Source: Monocercomonoides exilis (lineage: Eukaryota > Preaxostyla > Oxymonadida > Polymastigidae). Taken from it: DNA of 64,000 nucleotides. The notes beneath the pieces were generated by a model. The model was not told where the DNA came from. It searched no databases and worked only from the letters and a program-made list of their open reading frames with translations. The DNA lies in NCBI GenBank assembly GCA_001643675.2, contig LSRY02000001.1:2044001-2108000 (forward strand), given 5' to 3'. This document shows positions 11,030 through 23,800 of this stretch, in pieces; the first letter of the stretch is position 1; each line of letters starts with the position of its first letter. Made by a program: the position numbers and the translations under genes.

Positions 11030-12520
11030 CTGATTAAACAACTGAGGGGTTGGACATCACGAAAGGTGGAGGCAGGTTGCGCAGAAGGCAAGGAAGAAGA
11101 TGAGAAGGAAGAAGAAGAAGAAGAAGAAGATTCTTGTGAAGTGGATCATATATCATGAGATGATAGTGCAGTGTTTATGCTGATGGTTTGAGTGTCGCGT
11201 TGCCATCAGCTTCTGTTTCCTTTCCTTTGCTCATTTCGGTTGATGAAGTCTGCTTGTTGCTAATGTTGTTGTTATAACAGTTATTATTACAGTTATTATT
11301 AATGCTTTAATATACAGATGCTGCAGATGATGACAAACAACAGAAAGCAGATAGTTTTTGGATGTTCTTATCAGTTTGGTATCCAGCTGGATGAGATGTT
11401 TTCTGAGAACTCGAAAGAAAATTGACTTCATTTGGTGGATGAGATGATAAAGTGGAGGAATATGATGATTATGAAGAAGAAGAGTGCGTGGAGGAATAGG
11501 ATGAAAGAGCAGAAGATGTCGGGCGTGATGAGTGATTTGTGTGGTGGAATAGCTCAGAAGGAGAAAAGAATAGTGCTATTCGAGAGGGATATGGAGGAGG
11601 CAGAAAAGCTTGCGTCATTTGTATTAGAAGTATGGTGAAGCCTGTCAGCGGAGGGTTTCCAGAAATTCCTGCTATGAGTATCACAGACGGAATCTTCTCA
11701 GCCACATTAGCAGACGAAATAAATGAAGCGGAAGAGACACACAGTGGCACAACATTCCCAACAGACACGCCCAGTGAAGATGATCCTTGTGGATGTCAAT
11801 TGAATCGATTTGATGGGATCTGCTAGGAAATTGGAAGTGGCCAAGCAGGTGGGAAAAGAAGATAAGGCATCCAAAATGAAGTTGAGGAGTCCAGTGATGA
11901 ATGAGCATTTGCTCCTCCTGACGAATGAGAAAATCCTTGGCATTTGGACGAGGAACTCTAATGAGGCGCCGACTGAGTTTGAAAAATAATTGGTGCATTT
12001 TGTCTCGGGGTGGAGATGCAAAATCCTGAGAAGTTGGAGATATTCCATCTGAAGGTGATGTCGGGGATGAAGAGGAAGGAGTTGAAGCAGTTGAAACAAA
12101 TTAAGAAGCAAGAAGTGGAGAAGACGAGGAAAAATGTTAAAATGATTATAGAGGAGAAGGTGAAGAAGCAGAAAAAGGCAAAGAAGAATGAGAAGACGAA
12201 GACAAAGTTGAAAATGATGAAGAATGAGAAAAATAATTCGACATTTGCGCAGAAGATGATGAAGGCTGCCTGGGAATTGAAGAAGTTGGCGAATCAAACG
12301 AACGAGAGGCAGACGAAATCTATTGCATTGATCCGCTTTCTATTTGAGATAGCCTGCTTTTCTTTTCCGTCTCAAATGAAATAGTCCCTTCGCTTATCTC
12401 TCTGTCCACACCTGACTTTTTCTTCGGGGAGATCATCTGGATTTTTTCGTATTGATTCATCAGCTGCATCAGAATGCGGGCAAGAAGCGGACTCTCTGCC
12501 ATCGCTATCAGCTGTTCCTC
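11030..12520 (+). pseudogene. Degraded upstream part of the USP pseudogene
   Basis: This stretch is GC-richer than the spacers and reads as broken acidic coding sequence on the plus strand: an EEEEEEEDSCEVD block near 11105, DDKVEEYDDYEEEECVEE near 11443, and a frame open at 11539-11826 containing KACVICIRSMVKPVSGGF. Another frame between 12010 and 12380 is Asp/Glu-rich and ends ESNEREADEIYCIDPLS. Acidic linkers are common in very large ubiquitin proteases, and the strand and composition match the core downstream. Many stops and at least one frame change make it non-functional. The N-terminus was not found. Confidence 0.35.
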
Positions 12521-12522
12521 CT

Positions 12523-15500
12523 ATGCGAGCTTGTCGTTGCTGTCCATCACCAGTTCTATATTCTTTTTCTCTCTTTTGTGCACTTTTTGCTCTGCTCTGT
12601 GTGCTTCTCTCTCCTTTCGAGGAAACTTTCTATCTTCTGCTATCTCCTTCTTCTTCTTCTTCTTCTTCTTCTTCATTCTTCAATTCTCTTCACACTCTTT
12701 CACCTTTCAGCTCCCCTTCCACACCGCACGAGCAGCTTTTTGTCTCTCTCCTCTCCTCCTTCCTGGACATCTCCTTTGCATCCATCGTTCTCTGCAGTCC
12801 ATGTTTGCCTAGGAAAATGCAGAAGCTCCACGTTGCTGTCTTGTTCTCTTCACTCTTTGAGCTGCTGAATTCTGCACTGAACAATAATGAAATAAACATG
12901 AAGTGGCCAGGGATAATACCAGCAAGGGTGGCTAAGTCTCTTGGCGCTGTTATAAAATATCAGGCGGATGTGATTATGGATGTTCCGAGGTATCTGTTAG
13001 TTGGAGGTGATGATGATAATGATGATGATAAGTACATCAATGAATTGTCAGGAGCATCACCTTCTTCTTCCTCGACTCCTACTTCTTCCTCTTCATTTTC
13101 TTCTTCGAACAATCTCACAAAGAAGCACCAGCTGTCTCTTCTGCCTGTCTCAGTTACGCTGAGAGTCATTCTGAACAAGCTTTCTCAGCTTCATTGTGCA
13201 TCCAACCCGACAACAGAAATTAACCTGAGAAAACTGGAAAGATGGATCAAAACAGAAGTTGGCTTGAAGCTGCCTGAGAAGTCCTTTGGGCTGATGCTCA
13301 TTGATTATCTGTGGATGGGCAAGCTGGTTTCTGGATTCGATGCTGTTGCTGCTTCCACGGGTGCTTCATCACCAGGAATGGCTGGGAAAGAGATGCTGCG
13401 CAGTTTCTCTGCTTCTTCTTCTTCTTCTTCTACTTCATATTTGCCCTCAAACATTGCACGGCGCGATTCGCAGAGGAAGCTGACGTCGTCTCATTCACGT
13501 AGCAACTCAGAAGTGGAACTCATTCAGAGCCATTTTGTGGAAGACGAAGAGAGCAGAAAGGCCATTTTGAGTCTGATTGCTGCGCTATGCAGCGGGAACG
13601 AGGCAAACACCGAGCGTCTGCTGCATCTTTTGAACGAGACTCAGACGATGAACGACAAGAACGCATGCCCGTCTTTCCACTTCACACCCGCCGAGCAGAT
13701 TGCAAAATCGCACAAGAAGGAGAAGAAGGTTGAGAAAAGTTAAGAGGTTAAATACAGAGGCATTGTGAATCCAGGCACACTTCACTATATGAACTCACTG
13801 TTTGTGCAGCTGTTTATGCACACGCAGCTGCGCTCCACGCTTCTTCTGTGGGAAGGCGAGCAGTTTCAAGGAAGCGCCCTGGAGAAGCTGACAAGACCTT
13901 CACAAGCAGATGTGCTGAGTGAGTGGAAGAAGAGCAAAGAAACAAGCACACTCCAACCAGACGAGCTGGAGGCGAAGATGGCGGAGATGCGGCTGCGCAG
14001 CGTGGCAGAGGAGGAGAAAGTGCAGAACAGAGCTGTGTGGAGAGCTGTACGCAATTTCTTCTGGGAGCTGCAGAACAACCCGAACAGGAGGGAGTTCATT
14101 GATGCTGAGCAGTTTCTGGAGGTATATCTCGACCAGGACAGGAAGCAAGTTGTGAATGGTGTGCATTGTGACATCTACGAGTTCTTCATGTGTCTTATGG
14201 ACAAGCCGGAGATACATCTGGACGCGGTGGCAGCTCCAAACTTTGTCAGGCGCTTTCTGAAGGGTAACGCGATGAACCTGCATGTCTGACGATACGGGCA
14301 CGAGAGGTGGCTTTCGGATGGCTTCAATGTGCTCGAGGTGGAAGTGAAAGGGAAGAAAAGTCTGGTGGAATCGTTGACGTCGATGGTGGTTGGGTCGAAG
14401 ATTGAGGATTACGAATGCGAAGAGTGTGGCAAGTTTCATAAGGTTGATGTGATCAACCGAACAGTTCTGAGAGACCTACCGAATCCACTCATTATTTTTC
14501 TCAGGCGTTTTGACTACCAGCCGCTGACTGTGAACAGAGTGAAGATCAACGACAAGTTTGAGTTCCCCATTGAGGAGGATTTGGATCTCGAGCCATTTAG
14601 GTGGGAGGCGATGCAGGTGAGGGAAGAAAAACTAAGCAGTATGAAGCGGTTTTCCAAAGCTGACACAGCAATCACCTTGGAAAAGGTTGGACGCAAAGAG
14701 AATCTGAAGAATCTGCAGGTGCCGCATAACAACGAAAGCAAAGACAAGCTGCGTCCGGAGAGCTGCTGCAAATACCGTCTGCAGGGCATCATCAACCACT
14801 TGGACACGGCCAAAGCTGGACACTACATCTCATTTGTGTGTGAAAGAGATGCGCCGCACCAGTGGTACGAGTTCAACGACGATAGAGTTAGGCTGCTCCC
14901 TTCTCCTGCCATTGAGACACTAAAAGCAGAGTCCTTTGGCGGGAGCTTTCTGGACGACACCGCGCTGATCGATCCAGAGATCATCAAGTACAAGCGCCTG
15001 GGCCTGTTGAGCTAGGCAGACACGGTCAAGCCGTACTCGGCATACATCCTCATCTACGAGCGAAAGCAGCCTGTGGACAACTGGAGCCTCGAGCGCCAGC
15101 TGCTCAGTCAGATTCTACAGGCAAAGCTGAAAGAAATGGAAAGAGGGAGCCGTCTGCCTCCAACTGTATCGCAAGCAATCGGATCTTTTCCTCTTTTCGC
15201 AATGCATCCTCCACCGCCCCACCAGTCTCCGCTGAAGATGCGTTCTCCTTTTAATAACGATGTGTTCGCAGATTCCGCCTTGACAGAGCATTCGCCAATG
15301 AAATCGTCTTCAGATGGGATGAGCAGTGTGGATGAGAGTGTGTTGGTGAGGCAGCTGGGCATCGTGAGAGACAGGCAGATCTTCTCAAACATATTCTTTG
15401 CGTTTGTGAGAAGGCTGTTTGGGTAGTTTGGATGCGAACAATACACCGAAGAAGTGGAAGCAGCAACAACAGTCACTAACACCAGATCATCTTCAACTGG

Positions 15501-17157
15501 TGTTTCATCTGCAACACCTGCCTCATCTTTGATTCAAACGAAACGTGCTGGTAAAAGCTCATTATCGATATCCTCATCTGCGTCAATTTCTATGGATATG
15601 CGTGTTCCGAATGTGCCAAAGGAAGGTCTGACATTTTCCCGCGACTTAATGTTTTTCTGTGTGTGTTTTTTGTTTCACACCTTCTCCCATTCAGTGCATC
15701 ATGCGGTGTTTGTGCAGTGGAGTTTGGAGTTGGAGCAGATTCTTGTTCGCTCGCCAGACTTGTCGTTCAAACTGATCAAGCACATCACAACTGAGTTGCT
15801 CAGCGGAGAAGCAAAAGAGAAAGATGCTTGCCTTGCCCGGAAGCAAAACCAGAAGAGTTCAACTGCATCCCTCGCAGCGTGTGCAATGACTGCTCCTGAG
15901 CTGAACAAGCTGGAATCTGAAGACATTGCAGGTGCGCCGTCGATTGCGAAGGCCTTTCTCTTACTCTGCGAAGACACTCAGCTGCGTCTGTGTTTTTTCC
16001 GTGTGATCCTCTGAACCCTTTCTGCTGTTCTGAAGTCAGTCTCAGTGTATTTGTCTAAAGCAGACGCCTCTCTGTCACAGTAATACCTCTCCATTCTGCT
16101 CCAGCAGCTCTTCTTCTCCTTCACATAGCTGTTCGATCCTCTGCCTGCCAAGCAGAAGAAAGCCATCCAATTCGTCCCTCTGTTCGCCTTCCTGCGCGAT
16201 GCTTGCTTTCTGTCTCCTGTTTGCTCTTGGCTGCTCCTCCTCGCCAATTACACTCAACGTTGCCAAAACTTTCTTTCTCCTTCTCTGTCAAAACAGTCGA
16301 GAAAGTGGACATATGCAGTGAAGTCGCTGTATTCTCTTGCTCCTCTGGACGGAAACAGTGCTTATCAGGATGAGCTGCCTCCGGTTCCGCGTGAAGCAGC
16401 AATGGCGTTGTTGGCCTCTTTCATTTCTTGTCTGTATAATTCACCATCTCCGTCTGCGTCTGCTTCTCTCTCCATTCTTATGATTTTGAAAGGAACGAAG
16501 CCGACTGCTCTTTTTGCTTCAGATTCATCCTTTTCCTCAATTTCGCTTCCTTCTATTCCAATTTTACCAGAAGATGCATTTTATTCGATCATTTCGCAGT
16601 CATTTTGTGATGTTCTTTTTTCTTTCACAAAAGAACCAAGCCACGTTGCTTCTCTTTGTTCTCTCGCTTTGTCCTGTTTTTATTCCATTCGTAACGATGT
16701 TGCTGAGCATAAGTCATATCTTTTGCTTTTGGAGAATCATTTAACACAGATTGGGGTTGGCTGGCTGCTCCTCAAGTCAGAAGAGTTGAGGAGCACACAA
16801 ATCAGAGAGATGAATGAAAAGTGGATGGGGGTGTATTTATCTGTTGTGACATGCACAGTTACACAAGCATATTCATCATCATCATTATATTCTTCTTCTT
16901 CTTTTTCTTCTTTTTCTTCATCATCATCATCATCATCTTCTTCTTCTTCTTCTTCTTCTTCTTCTTCTCTCCCTCTTCCTGATCCTTCCTCTATTCTTCA
17001 TTCAATTGAGTCTTTACACGATCGTTCTTTTATTCTTCTTCCGGATGATATTTCAAATTCTCTTCCTCCATCTTCTCCTTCTCCTTCTCCTCCTCTTTCT
17101 TCTTCCGAAATGTCATCTTCCCCACTGCAAACAACACAAGTCTATTCAGCACCATGA
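12523..17157 (+). pseudogene. Giant ubiquitin-specific protease (C19/USP) pseudogene
   Basis: One frame runs about 1545 codons, ending in TGA, with seven internal stops: TAA 13741, TGA 14287, TAG 15013, TAG 15424, TGA 16012, TAA 16081, TAG 16126. No frameshift is needed. Family hallmarks are in order: the Cys-box region KYRGIVNPGTLHYMNS (usual form GATCYMNS), then EDYECEECGKF, LIIFLRRFDY, KINDKFEFP, the His box AKAGHYISF and WYEFND. The nucleophilic Cys is replaced by His, so the product would be inactive even if read through. The spacing of the 5' and 3' extensions recalls large USP9X/USP24/USP34-type enzymes, which remove ubiquitin from substrates. A 69-nt GT...AG stretch at 15626-15694 could be an intron or coding. 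I call it a pseudogene; a read-through pseudoenzyme is the unlikely alternative. Confidence 0.85.
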
Positions 17158-18188
17158 AACATCAAGTGTAATCAGCAGTAGTATTATTGTCGTGTCATTC
17201 TTCTCATCTGTTAAATGGAGCGAGACATACTCCACAAATTCATTTGCAGGAAGTGCTGAACTAGCATGTGAAGAGCAAGTGCATTCTCCAAATACAGATA
17301 TCTTAGAGAGAGGGAAGACAGGGAGAAATAAGAGAAGTGACAGGGGCGCAGAAGTGTGCCAGAAGAGAAGAAACAAAGGCGAAGTCGCAGACGATGATAG
17401 TGGCTAAAGTGTTGTAGTTGGAGAGGGCGGAGGAATGAATGGAGTGATGTTTTGGCTTTGATGATGAAAATGTTAAAGATGATGAAGAGAAAGAATAAGA
17501 CGAAGGAATAAAGGTGATTATTTCCCAACAAATTATTATATTTCTTCTTCTGAAAATTCCTTCCTGAAAATTTTTTGTATTCGTAAATCTTTTTGTTTTC
17601 ATGTCCTCATACAGTTTTCCGTTTGTATGCATAAGTTATCCGAAAGCAGATACAATAATTACGCGTTAATATTTACCGTTCATTTGAAATCAATGCCCGT
17701 AACATTGACAATACTATGAAACTTCTATTCACATTCAACGCATTTAAATACAAAGGCAAAAATCATAATCACACCTTTTCATGTCTTTTTCTGTTATTTC
17801 TTAAAATATCACGCTTGTTTTCAAATATTTAAATAAATTATAATTATGCATTCCATTTCTAATATTTTTTTGCATAATAATGTTATACACATTGTGATAT
17901 GTGTGCAGAATAAGTTTGGAACAAAACATGATTTTTTTAATGAATTAAAAAATTTCGCCCCATATAGATGGAGGAGTTAAGCCCCTTCATTGAACTCCTG
18001 TGTGAAATTGGAGGGTTGCATTAAGTGTGAAACCTTAGGTTTGTTCAAAATGTTATTTATCAAAATTTTTTTCCATTTAATTTCAATTTAAAAAATAAAA
18101 TATTATTATGATCTGAAAAATATTATTTAAAAAAGAAAATCACTGTGGAAACAAAATTTAAGATGGACAAAAAAAGCTACAGCATGTA
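17158..18188. other. Spacer between USP pseudogene and transposase
   Basis: The first 300 bases keep coding-like composition and may be the tail of the USP pseudogene. After 17520 the DNA becomes AT-rich. It holds the 18-bp motif shared with 3674-3691 at 17949-17966, perhaps the outer end of the following transposon. Nothing else is supported. Confidence 0.45.
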
Positions 18189-19709
18189 ATGCCTTTGCGC
18201 AAGAATGTGAAAAACAACAGTCGGTTGGAGCGAATGGCTAACATAGTTATCGATGGAGTTGTTCGCATCACGCATGCAATTAATTCCAAGGAATTCAGTC
18301 GCACAAGTTTCAAAAATGCAATTCGAGCGCTGAGAAAAGGAAGGCTGGTTGGAAAAATTGGCAGACCTGAAGCAGAAGTTGGTGAAAAGGAACAAAGAGT
18401 TTTGAACATTATTCACATTGAAGCAAAGTCTGGAACATGTTTAACTTTGAAAAAAACAAGAGAATTGGTTTGTTTAATTTTTATTTATATGTTCTAATCA
18501 TTTGTTTTTCAGATTGAAAATGTTATAAACGACAACGATGACGAAGACGCACCATTTACTGAAGTATTAATGTCTGCCACATATGGTTTTGTCAAGCGTC
18601 ATCCGGAGCTGACAAGTGTAACGCAGAAGAATTTGGACATAAACAGACTGGCTGTTTCGTGCAAAAGTGTTTTTAAACACTTGTATTAAACGCTCGACGA
18701 GTTGCACGAAAAATACAGTTTAAATCCAGCTTTGAAAATAATTAACGACGAATCTTCAACGCGCGTTCCCGCAGACTCAAAAAAGCTTGCTGTGCATGCA
18801 GCAGATACAAAAGCAGGTTTTTCGAAGGAACCACCAAGAATGATTAATTCTTCATTCGTGGCAGTTGTGGCAGCGGACGGATATGCCTTTCCTTCTATTA
18901 TTCTATGGCCAAGTGTCAACCTTCCAGAGGAGCTGAAAAGCCTGTAATCTCCAACGCATGAGATATGGGCAAATGGAAGCTGCTGGATGGATAACGAGTG
19001 CTTTAAAAGGTATGTTCCAACCGTTCTTCTTCTTTCTGTCATCGAAAGAAGAAAGCGCATGTCACTTGAAAATGAACACATTCTTCTCCTTCTTGATTCT
19101 CATGCTTCTCGCGCTGATCTATCGATCTGGCGAGGATTCCAAAAATAACGAGTCGATGTTTTAACCTTCGTGCCACACAGCACACACCTCTGTCAACCAC
19201 TGGACAGAGGAGTGTTTGCTGTGTTCAAATCTGAACTGACAAACAGATTTGAGGCTCCATCTTCTTCTTCATCTTCCTCCAAACGAGCAGCAATTTCAGA
19301 CGTTCTGCCTCAAGCCATCCACACTTCATTATCTCCTTCTGTTATTCAGAAAGCTTTCGTCTGCAGTGGTGTTCTTCACAATTCTTTTGGGCCAGTTCTT
19401 TTGAAACTGCCCGAATCTTCGATTTGCACTCTTCCATCTCGCAGAAACAGGTTTATCTTTTATGGAAAAGTGATAACAGACGATATTCTTTTTGAGAAAT
19501 GGGAAAATCACTTGAAAATGAATTTTGAAAGGAAAAATGAAATGGATGAAAAGGAGAAAGATGAAGTGAAGACTGTTGTGGATGAAAAGAAAAAAATAAA
19601 AAGAAGATTTCTCCACGTTAAAAATGATGATTCTGACGATGAAAAGAAAGATACAGCATTCAATCGAGGTGAAGGAAAAAGGAAAGTTATCAGAAGAATT
19701 AATTCTTAA
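18189..19709 (+). pseudogene. pogo/Tigger-type DDE transposase with three in-frame TAA codons
   Basis: An N-terminal helix-turn-helix-like region with a GRPEAEVGEKE segment is followed by the DDE core: NDESS (first Asp), FVAVVAADGYAFPSIILWP, GSCWMDNECF, HILLLLDSHAS (second Asp) and VPHSTHLCQPLDRGVF (third Asp), the order expected of the pogo/DDE_1 family that cuts and pastes transposon DNA. A 45-nt intron (18468-18512) keeps the frame. TAA codons interrupt at 18687, 18945 and 19146; all three fall where Gln would be acceptable and no frameshift occurs. The last 60 residues are Lys/Asp/Glu-rich. Under the standard code it is a recently inactivated copy. Flanking inverted repeats could not be fixed with confidence. 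Confidence 0.8.
18468..18512 (+). other. Predicted 45-nt spliceosomal intron in the transposase
   Basis: The donor GTTTGT and the acceptor TTTGTTTTTCAG bracket 45 bases containing an in-frame TAA. Removal joins TREL to IENVIND in phase 0 and restores a continuous helix-turn-helix to core reading frame. Confidence 0.75.
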
Positions 19710-19818
19710 TTTTTTTCTTTGAATTTTTTTGATTTTCTTCTTCTTATTTTTTATTTTTTTATTTTTATTTTTTTTTATTATTAACAATTTATTCATTTAT
19801 TTAATTATATATATATAT

Positions 19819-20058
19819 GTCAAAATTTTTTTGAAAAGTTCCTTTTGTTTAATTTTCGAATTAAATTAAAATTTCATTTTTCGATCAAATTTCTGTTCAC
19901 ATTGACCAAATTTTTCTGTTATGAAAATAAAATCTTGATGATGATATTATATTCATTCTCATGAAATCTGGTGAGTGAAAACAGAAAATTGAGAGAAATA
20001 TGAAGTTTTAATTTAATTCGAAAATTAAACAAAAGGTACTTTTCAAAAAAATTTTGAC
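19819..20058. mobile_element. MITE copy 3, 240 bp, near-perfect inverted repeats
   Basis: The first 48 bases, starting GTCAAAATTTTTTTGAAAAG, match the reverse complement of the last 48 with a single mismatch. The interior still resembles copies 1 and 2 (for example GAAATCTGGTGAGTGAAAACAGAAA against GAAGATTAGTGAGTGGAAACAGAAA). The flanks are ATAT repeats, compatible with a 4-bp duplication but uninformative. It is the best-preserved palindrome of the set, so perhaps the youngest. Confidence 0.85.
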
Positions 20059-20066
20059 ATATATAT

Positions 20067-20240
<174 letters not shown>

Positions 20241-20885
20241 AGAATAAAGAAAAAGAGTCAAGATTAAATTTCAACTCTATTATAGAATCCTAAATAATAT
20301 TTTCGACAATATTCATAAAAATTAAAAAATCGATGGCGATTATTTTTCATTCGTTGAATTGTTGATGTTAATGAAAAATGCTTGAGAAAACAGAAAACAG
20401 AAAAAAGAAATTTGATGGGAATTAAATCAACGTGAAAAAACAACAGGAATATAAAAAAGTCACGCAAGAATTTTCCAATAGGATCCAAGTGAATTCATTG
20501 GAAATTCATTCATGTTAGAGATACACAAAAACAAAAACAAATACAAATACATAAAAAGAGCAAAATTTTCAACTCAAAAACACAAAAACAAAAAATGAAA
20601 AAAACTAAAAAAATACAACACTCACACAAACACATTTAGTGACCTTACTCAAGAGATGGTGGATGCCCCAAAACGAAATGATTCACACATGAAACAATTG
20701 TGAAATCATTTGCACTGCAACACGTTCAGTTGAAGGCTTCTTCAAATTTCACCTTTGCAAAAACGAATTTCCATTGAACAGTAGATTCAAAACAAGACAT
20801 CAGGGGCAGGCGCTGTTTTCGCAATCCAAACATTTTTATCATTCAGCTCAATTCCACAAACATGCAGCAAGCAGGTAAAGAAGTA
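20241..20885. other. 3' flank of the receptor gene
   Basis: AT-rich sequence downstream of the minus-strand receptor, with CACAAAAACA-type A-rich runs around 20520-20640. No gene or structure recognised. Confidence 0.5.
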
Positions 20886-23800
20886 TCAAAGCACTCCATT
20901 AATCCCTTTCAGCAAGCCAATCACCCTATCCAATGTTGGCCTGTCATTTGGTTCGTCTGCCCACATCTTCTCCATCACTTCAACCAGATCTTCTCCTTCG
21001 ATTCCTTCTGTCAGTGGTCGCACTCCATCCCTCATCATCTCCTGCGCTTCCTCCGCATCACACTCACTCAAGGGCACTTCCCCGGTTGTCATCTCATGCA
21101 GAATCAGTCCAAGTGTGAAAACAACTGCCTGTTCAATTCCATCATCTTCATTTCCCACTTCTGGAGCTTTCCATCGATTCATTTCTTCCTTCTGCTTTTC
21201 ATCTTTCAATTCCTCTGTCAACACGTATATTTCATTTTCATTTCCTTCCTCAACAAAGATTGTATATGGACATATCTGTCTCGCTATCATTTCCACCCTT
21301 TCATCTCCGACTGAAATCAAATGCTCAAACAGCTCTGCCACTGCCATCACCACTTCCTTCCCATCAACAACATCCATCGCTCTTGTTCCCAGCGTGAAAT
21401 TACCTTGCACTGAATGAATCACCGAATGCAATGTTTTGATGTTCTTTTTCTCCTTCTCTCGAAATGGCTTCTTTGCTGATATCACATTGAATGAATGAGA
21501 TTGAGATATTCCAGAAACAAAACCATCCTCAGAAAATGGTAATGGAGATTCCAAATCTGGCAAATCATTTTCATTCAGAATTTCTTCATTGCTCATTGAA
21601 GGAGGCTCTGGAAGATCTTCATTGTTATCAATGAGAAGAGGAATTTGGCTCGTCATTCCTTCCAGCAGTGTGGATGGCATTTCACTAATCTCAAAGCTCC
21701 CTCCATTGTTTTCCCTTCTTCTCCTTTCAATATTCTCCATTATCCGTTCATTTTCTAATCTCTCTTTCTCAACCATCTTTTCTGATTCCTTCAGTTTCTT
21801 TCTCAGAAGCACAACAACAACAACAATCACAAATAACAGAATCATAACAATTACAATACATCCAATAAAGGCAAATAAACTCCATTCAATTTTATCCTCT
21901 CCTTTTGACATTATTTCATCGCCTTTTGGAGGAGTGATGCTTGCATTCTTCAGAATGAATGAATTTGTTGATGAAGGAGATTCTGCATCCCCAAACAAAA
22001 TACACACAGACACTTCTGTTTCATTTCCACAATCGCTGATTGCATCTTTTCCTACACTTCCTTCAACTTCTCTTTCTGACAAAAATCTATTTGAATCAAA
22101 ATCATGTTTTTCAATATCTTTCTCTTCCCCCTTCCTCTTCACAACTGCAAATGAAATATTGCATGGAACAAGAAGCATCCCTTTGAATATCAGCTTCATT
22201 CTATCTGTTGATTCTTTTGCTTCAACGCTTTCCAGAACAGGAATGAAGAACGATGAATCCCTTTCTGAAACAATCCCTTCAAAACTGCATCCATCATTCA
22301 AAATCCAAAGTGATGTATTTCTTTCCAATCCATCTCCACCTTTCAAACTCATCACATTCAATGCTCCAGAATTTGAACAAATGATGTTTCTACGAAGAGA
22401 GGGATATTTTTCAATGAATGGATTGTTGTTCAAAAACTCCCCTTTCTCAATCGTCACATCGCTAGCAGACACTGACAATCCACCTGATGAAGCATTCATT
22501 ATTGTCACATATTTCATCTCTAATAAAGAATTCGCTGAGTGAACAAGAGATCCATTCCATTCGCATATTTCTTCAAAATTATTATTTCTCTCATTTTCAC
22601 TTTCTTTTGAAAGAATTCCTTCAAATTCACACATTTGCATCGAAACATCCTTTGCATTGTTAATCTCCATAATGCTTCCTTTGTCAGAGAGAGAATGGCA
22701 ATCTGAGCAACTGCAATTGAAAAGATTTATTTGAGCAGAAGTTGAAGAAGCTGAGAAAACAGAAGCTCCTTCTGAATTCCTCGAACAGTTGTTGAATGAG
22801 GAGATTCCAATAGAAACAGTTCCTGATGATAAATCGTTTATCGCAATGACGCAACCTTCAGACAATTTCACTCCATCTGCAGATACTCCATTAAATACAA
22901 CACTTCCACATTGTCCAATCTCAAACACATCTGTTGTTGATTCAATTAGTTCCAGTTTCACATTTGTGATTGATACCTCATCTCCATTTAACAAAAAAGG
23001 AATCTTCTTGAATGAAAGCATTGATATTGAGCAGTTATCAACATGAAGAATTCCATTTTCGATGTTTAACAAAGTTGAATTCAGAACAATAGATTCAATG
23101 CTTTCTGATTGGCCAACAGAAGAAAAATCAACAAATGAAAGAGAAAGTTGTCCACTTGCCTCGTGAATGATTGAGTTGCCTGAATATGAAAATAACTGCC
23201 AAAAACTGAATTTCAATCTCTCAATCCGAACATTCTCTGAGGTTGTGATCAGATTTCCCTCATTGGTTATTGTTGAGCTCAGATGCACCAAAGCAGCTGA
23301 GGGAGATTGCAATGAGCGGATGGTCACATCAAGAACATCACACTTCCCAACAATTTCTGTTTGATTCAAGATTAGCAGCTGTGAGTACAGAGATGGAATA
23401 ATACGTTGGATTCCAACATTCAGCGATTGGCAAGGCTTGCTGAACTCCCCGCATTGCTTACTGTCTGTGTAATTGCCTGCAATTGATGACACAAATATCG
23501 TCTCGCTCTGGTATTTCATAACCCTCAGCAGAAGATCTTCTTCTCCTTCAAACGAGTCTGTTGTGCATCCCCATATTGCCTTGTCCTTCACAAATGGTGC
23601 TCTGAAATCCAGCATGAACTGCTCATCAACAATTTGATTTTCGATTGAGTGGCATCGAATATACACATCTCTCCCTCTCAATGCAGAGTTGTCTCTGAAT
23701 GTGATATTCGACAGCGCAAAATTCAGAGGCTTCTCAGCTGTCGAGGTGCATTCCAGAAACAGCCACCCACCTCTTCCTGCAATCGAGCAGAAACACTCTG

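Noticed and set aside
11540-11620. tRNA-like A-box (TAGCTCAGAAGG)
   Set aside because: No matching B-box, acceptor stem or cloverleaf; it lies in the decayed coding region. No other tRNA candidate was seen.
12523-17157. Functional USP gene with introns hiding the stops
   Set aside because: Stops lie within aligned family motifs (two codons before KYRG, and just before ADTVKPYSAYILIYER), where no plausible intron fits, and the catalytic Cys is gone.
20886-21400. An active protein kinase in the receptor tail
   Set aside because: APE and the late C-lobe motif are present, but no HRD, DFG or N-lobe lysine could be found, so an active enzyme is not supported.
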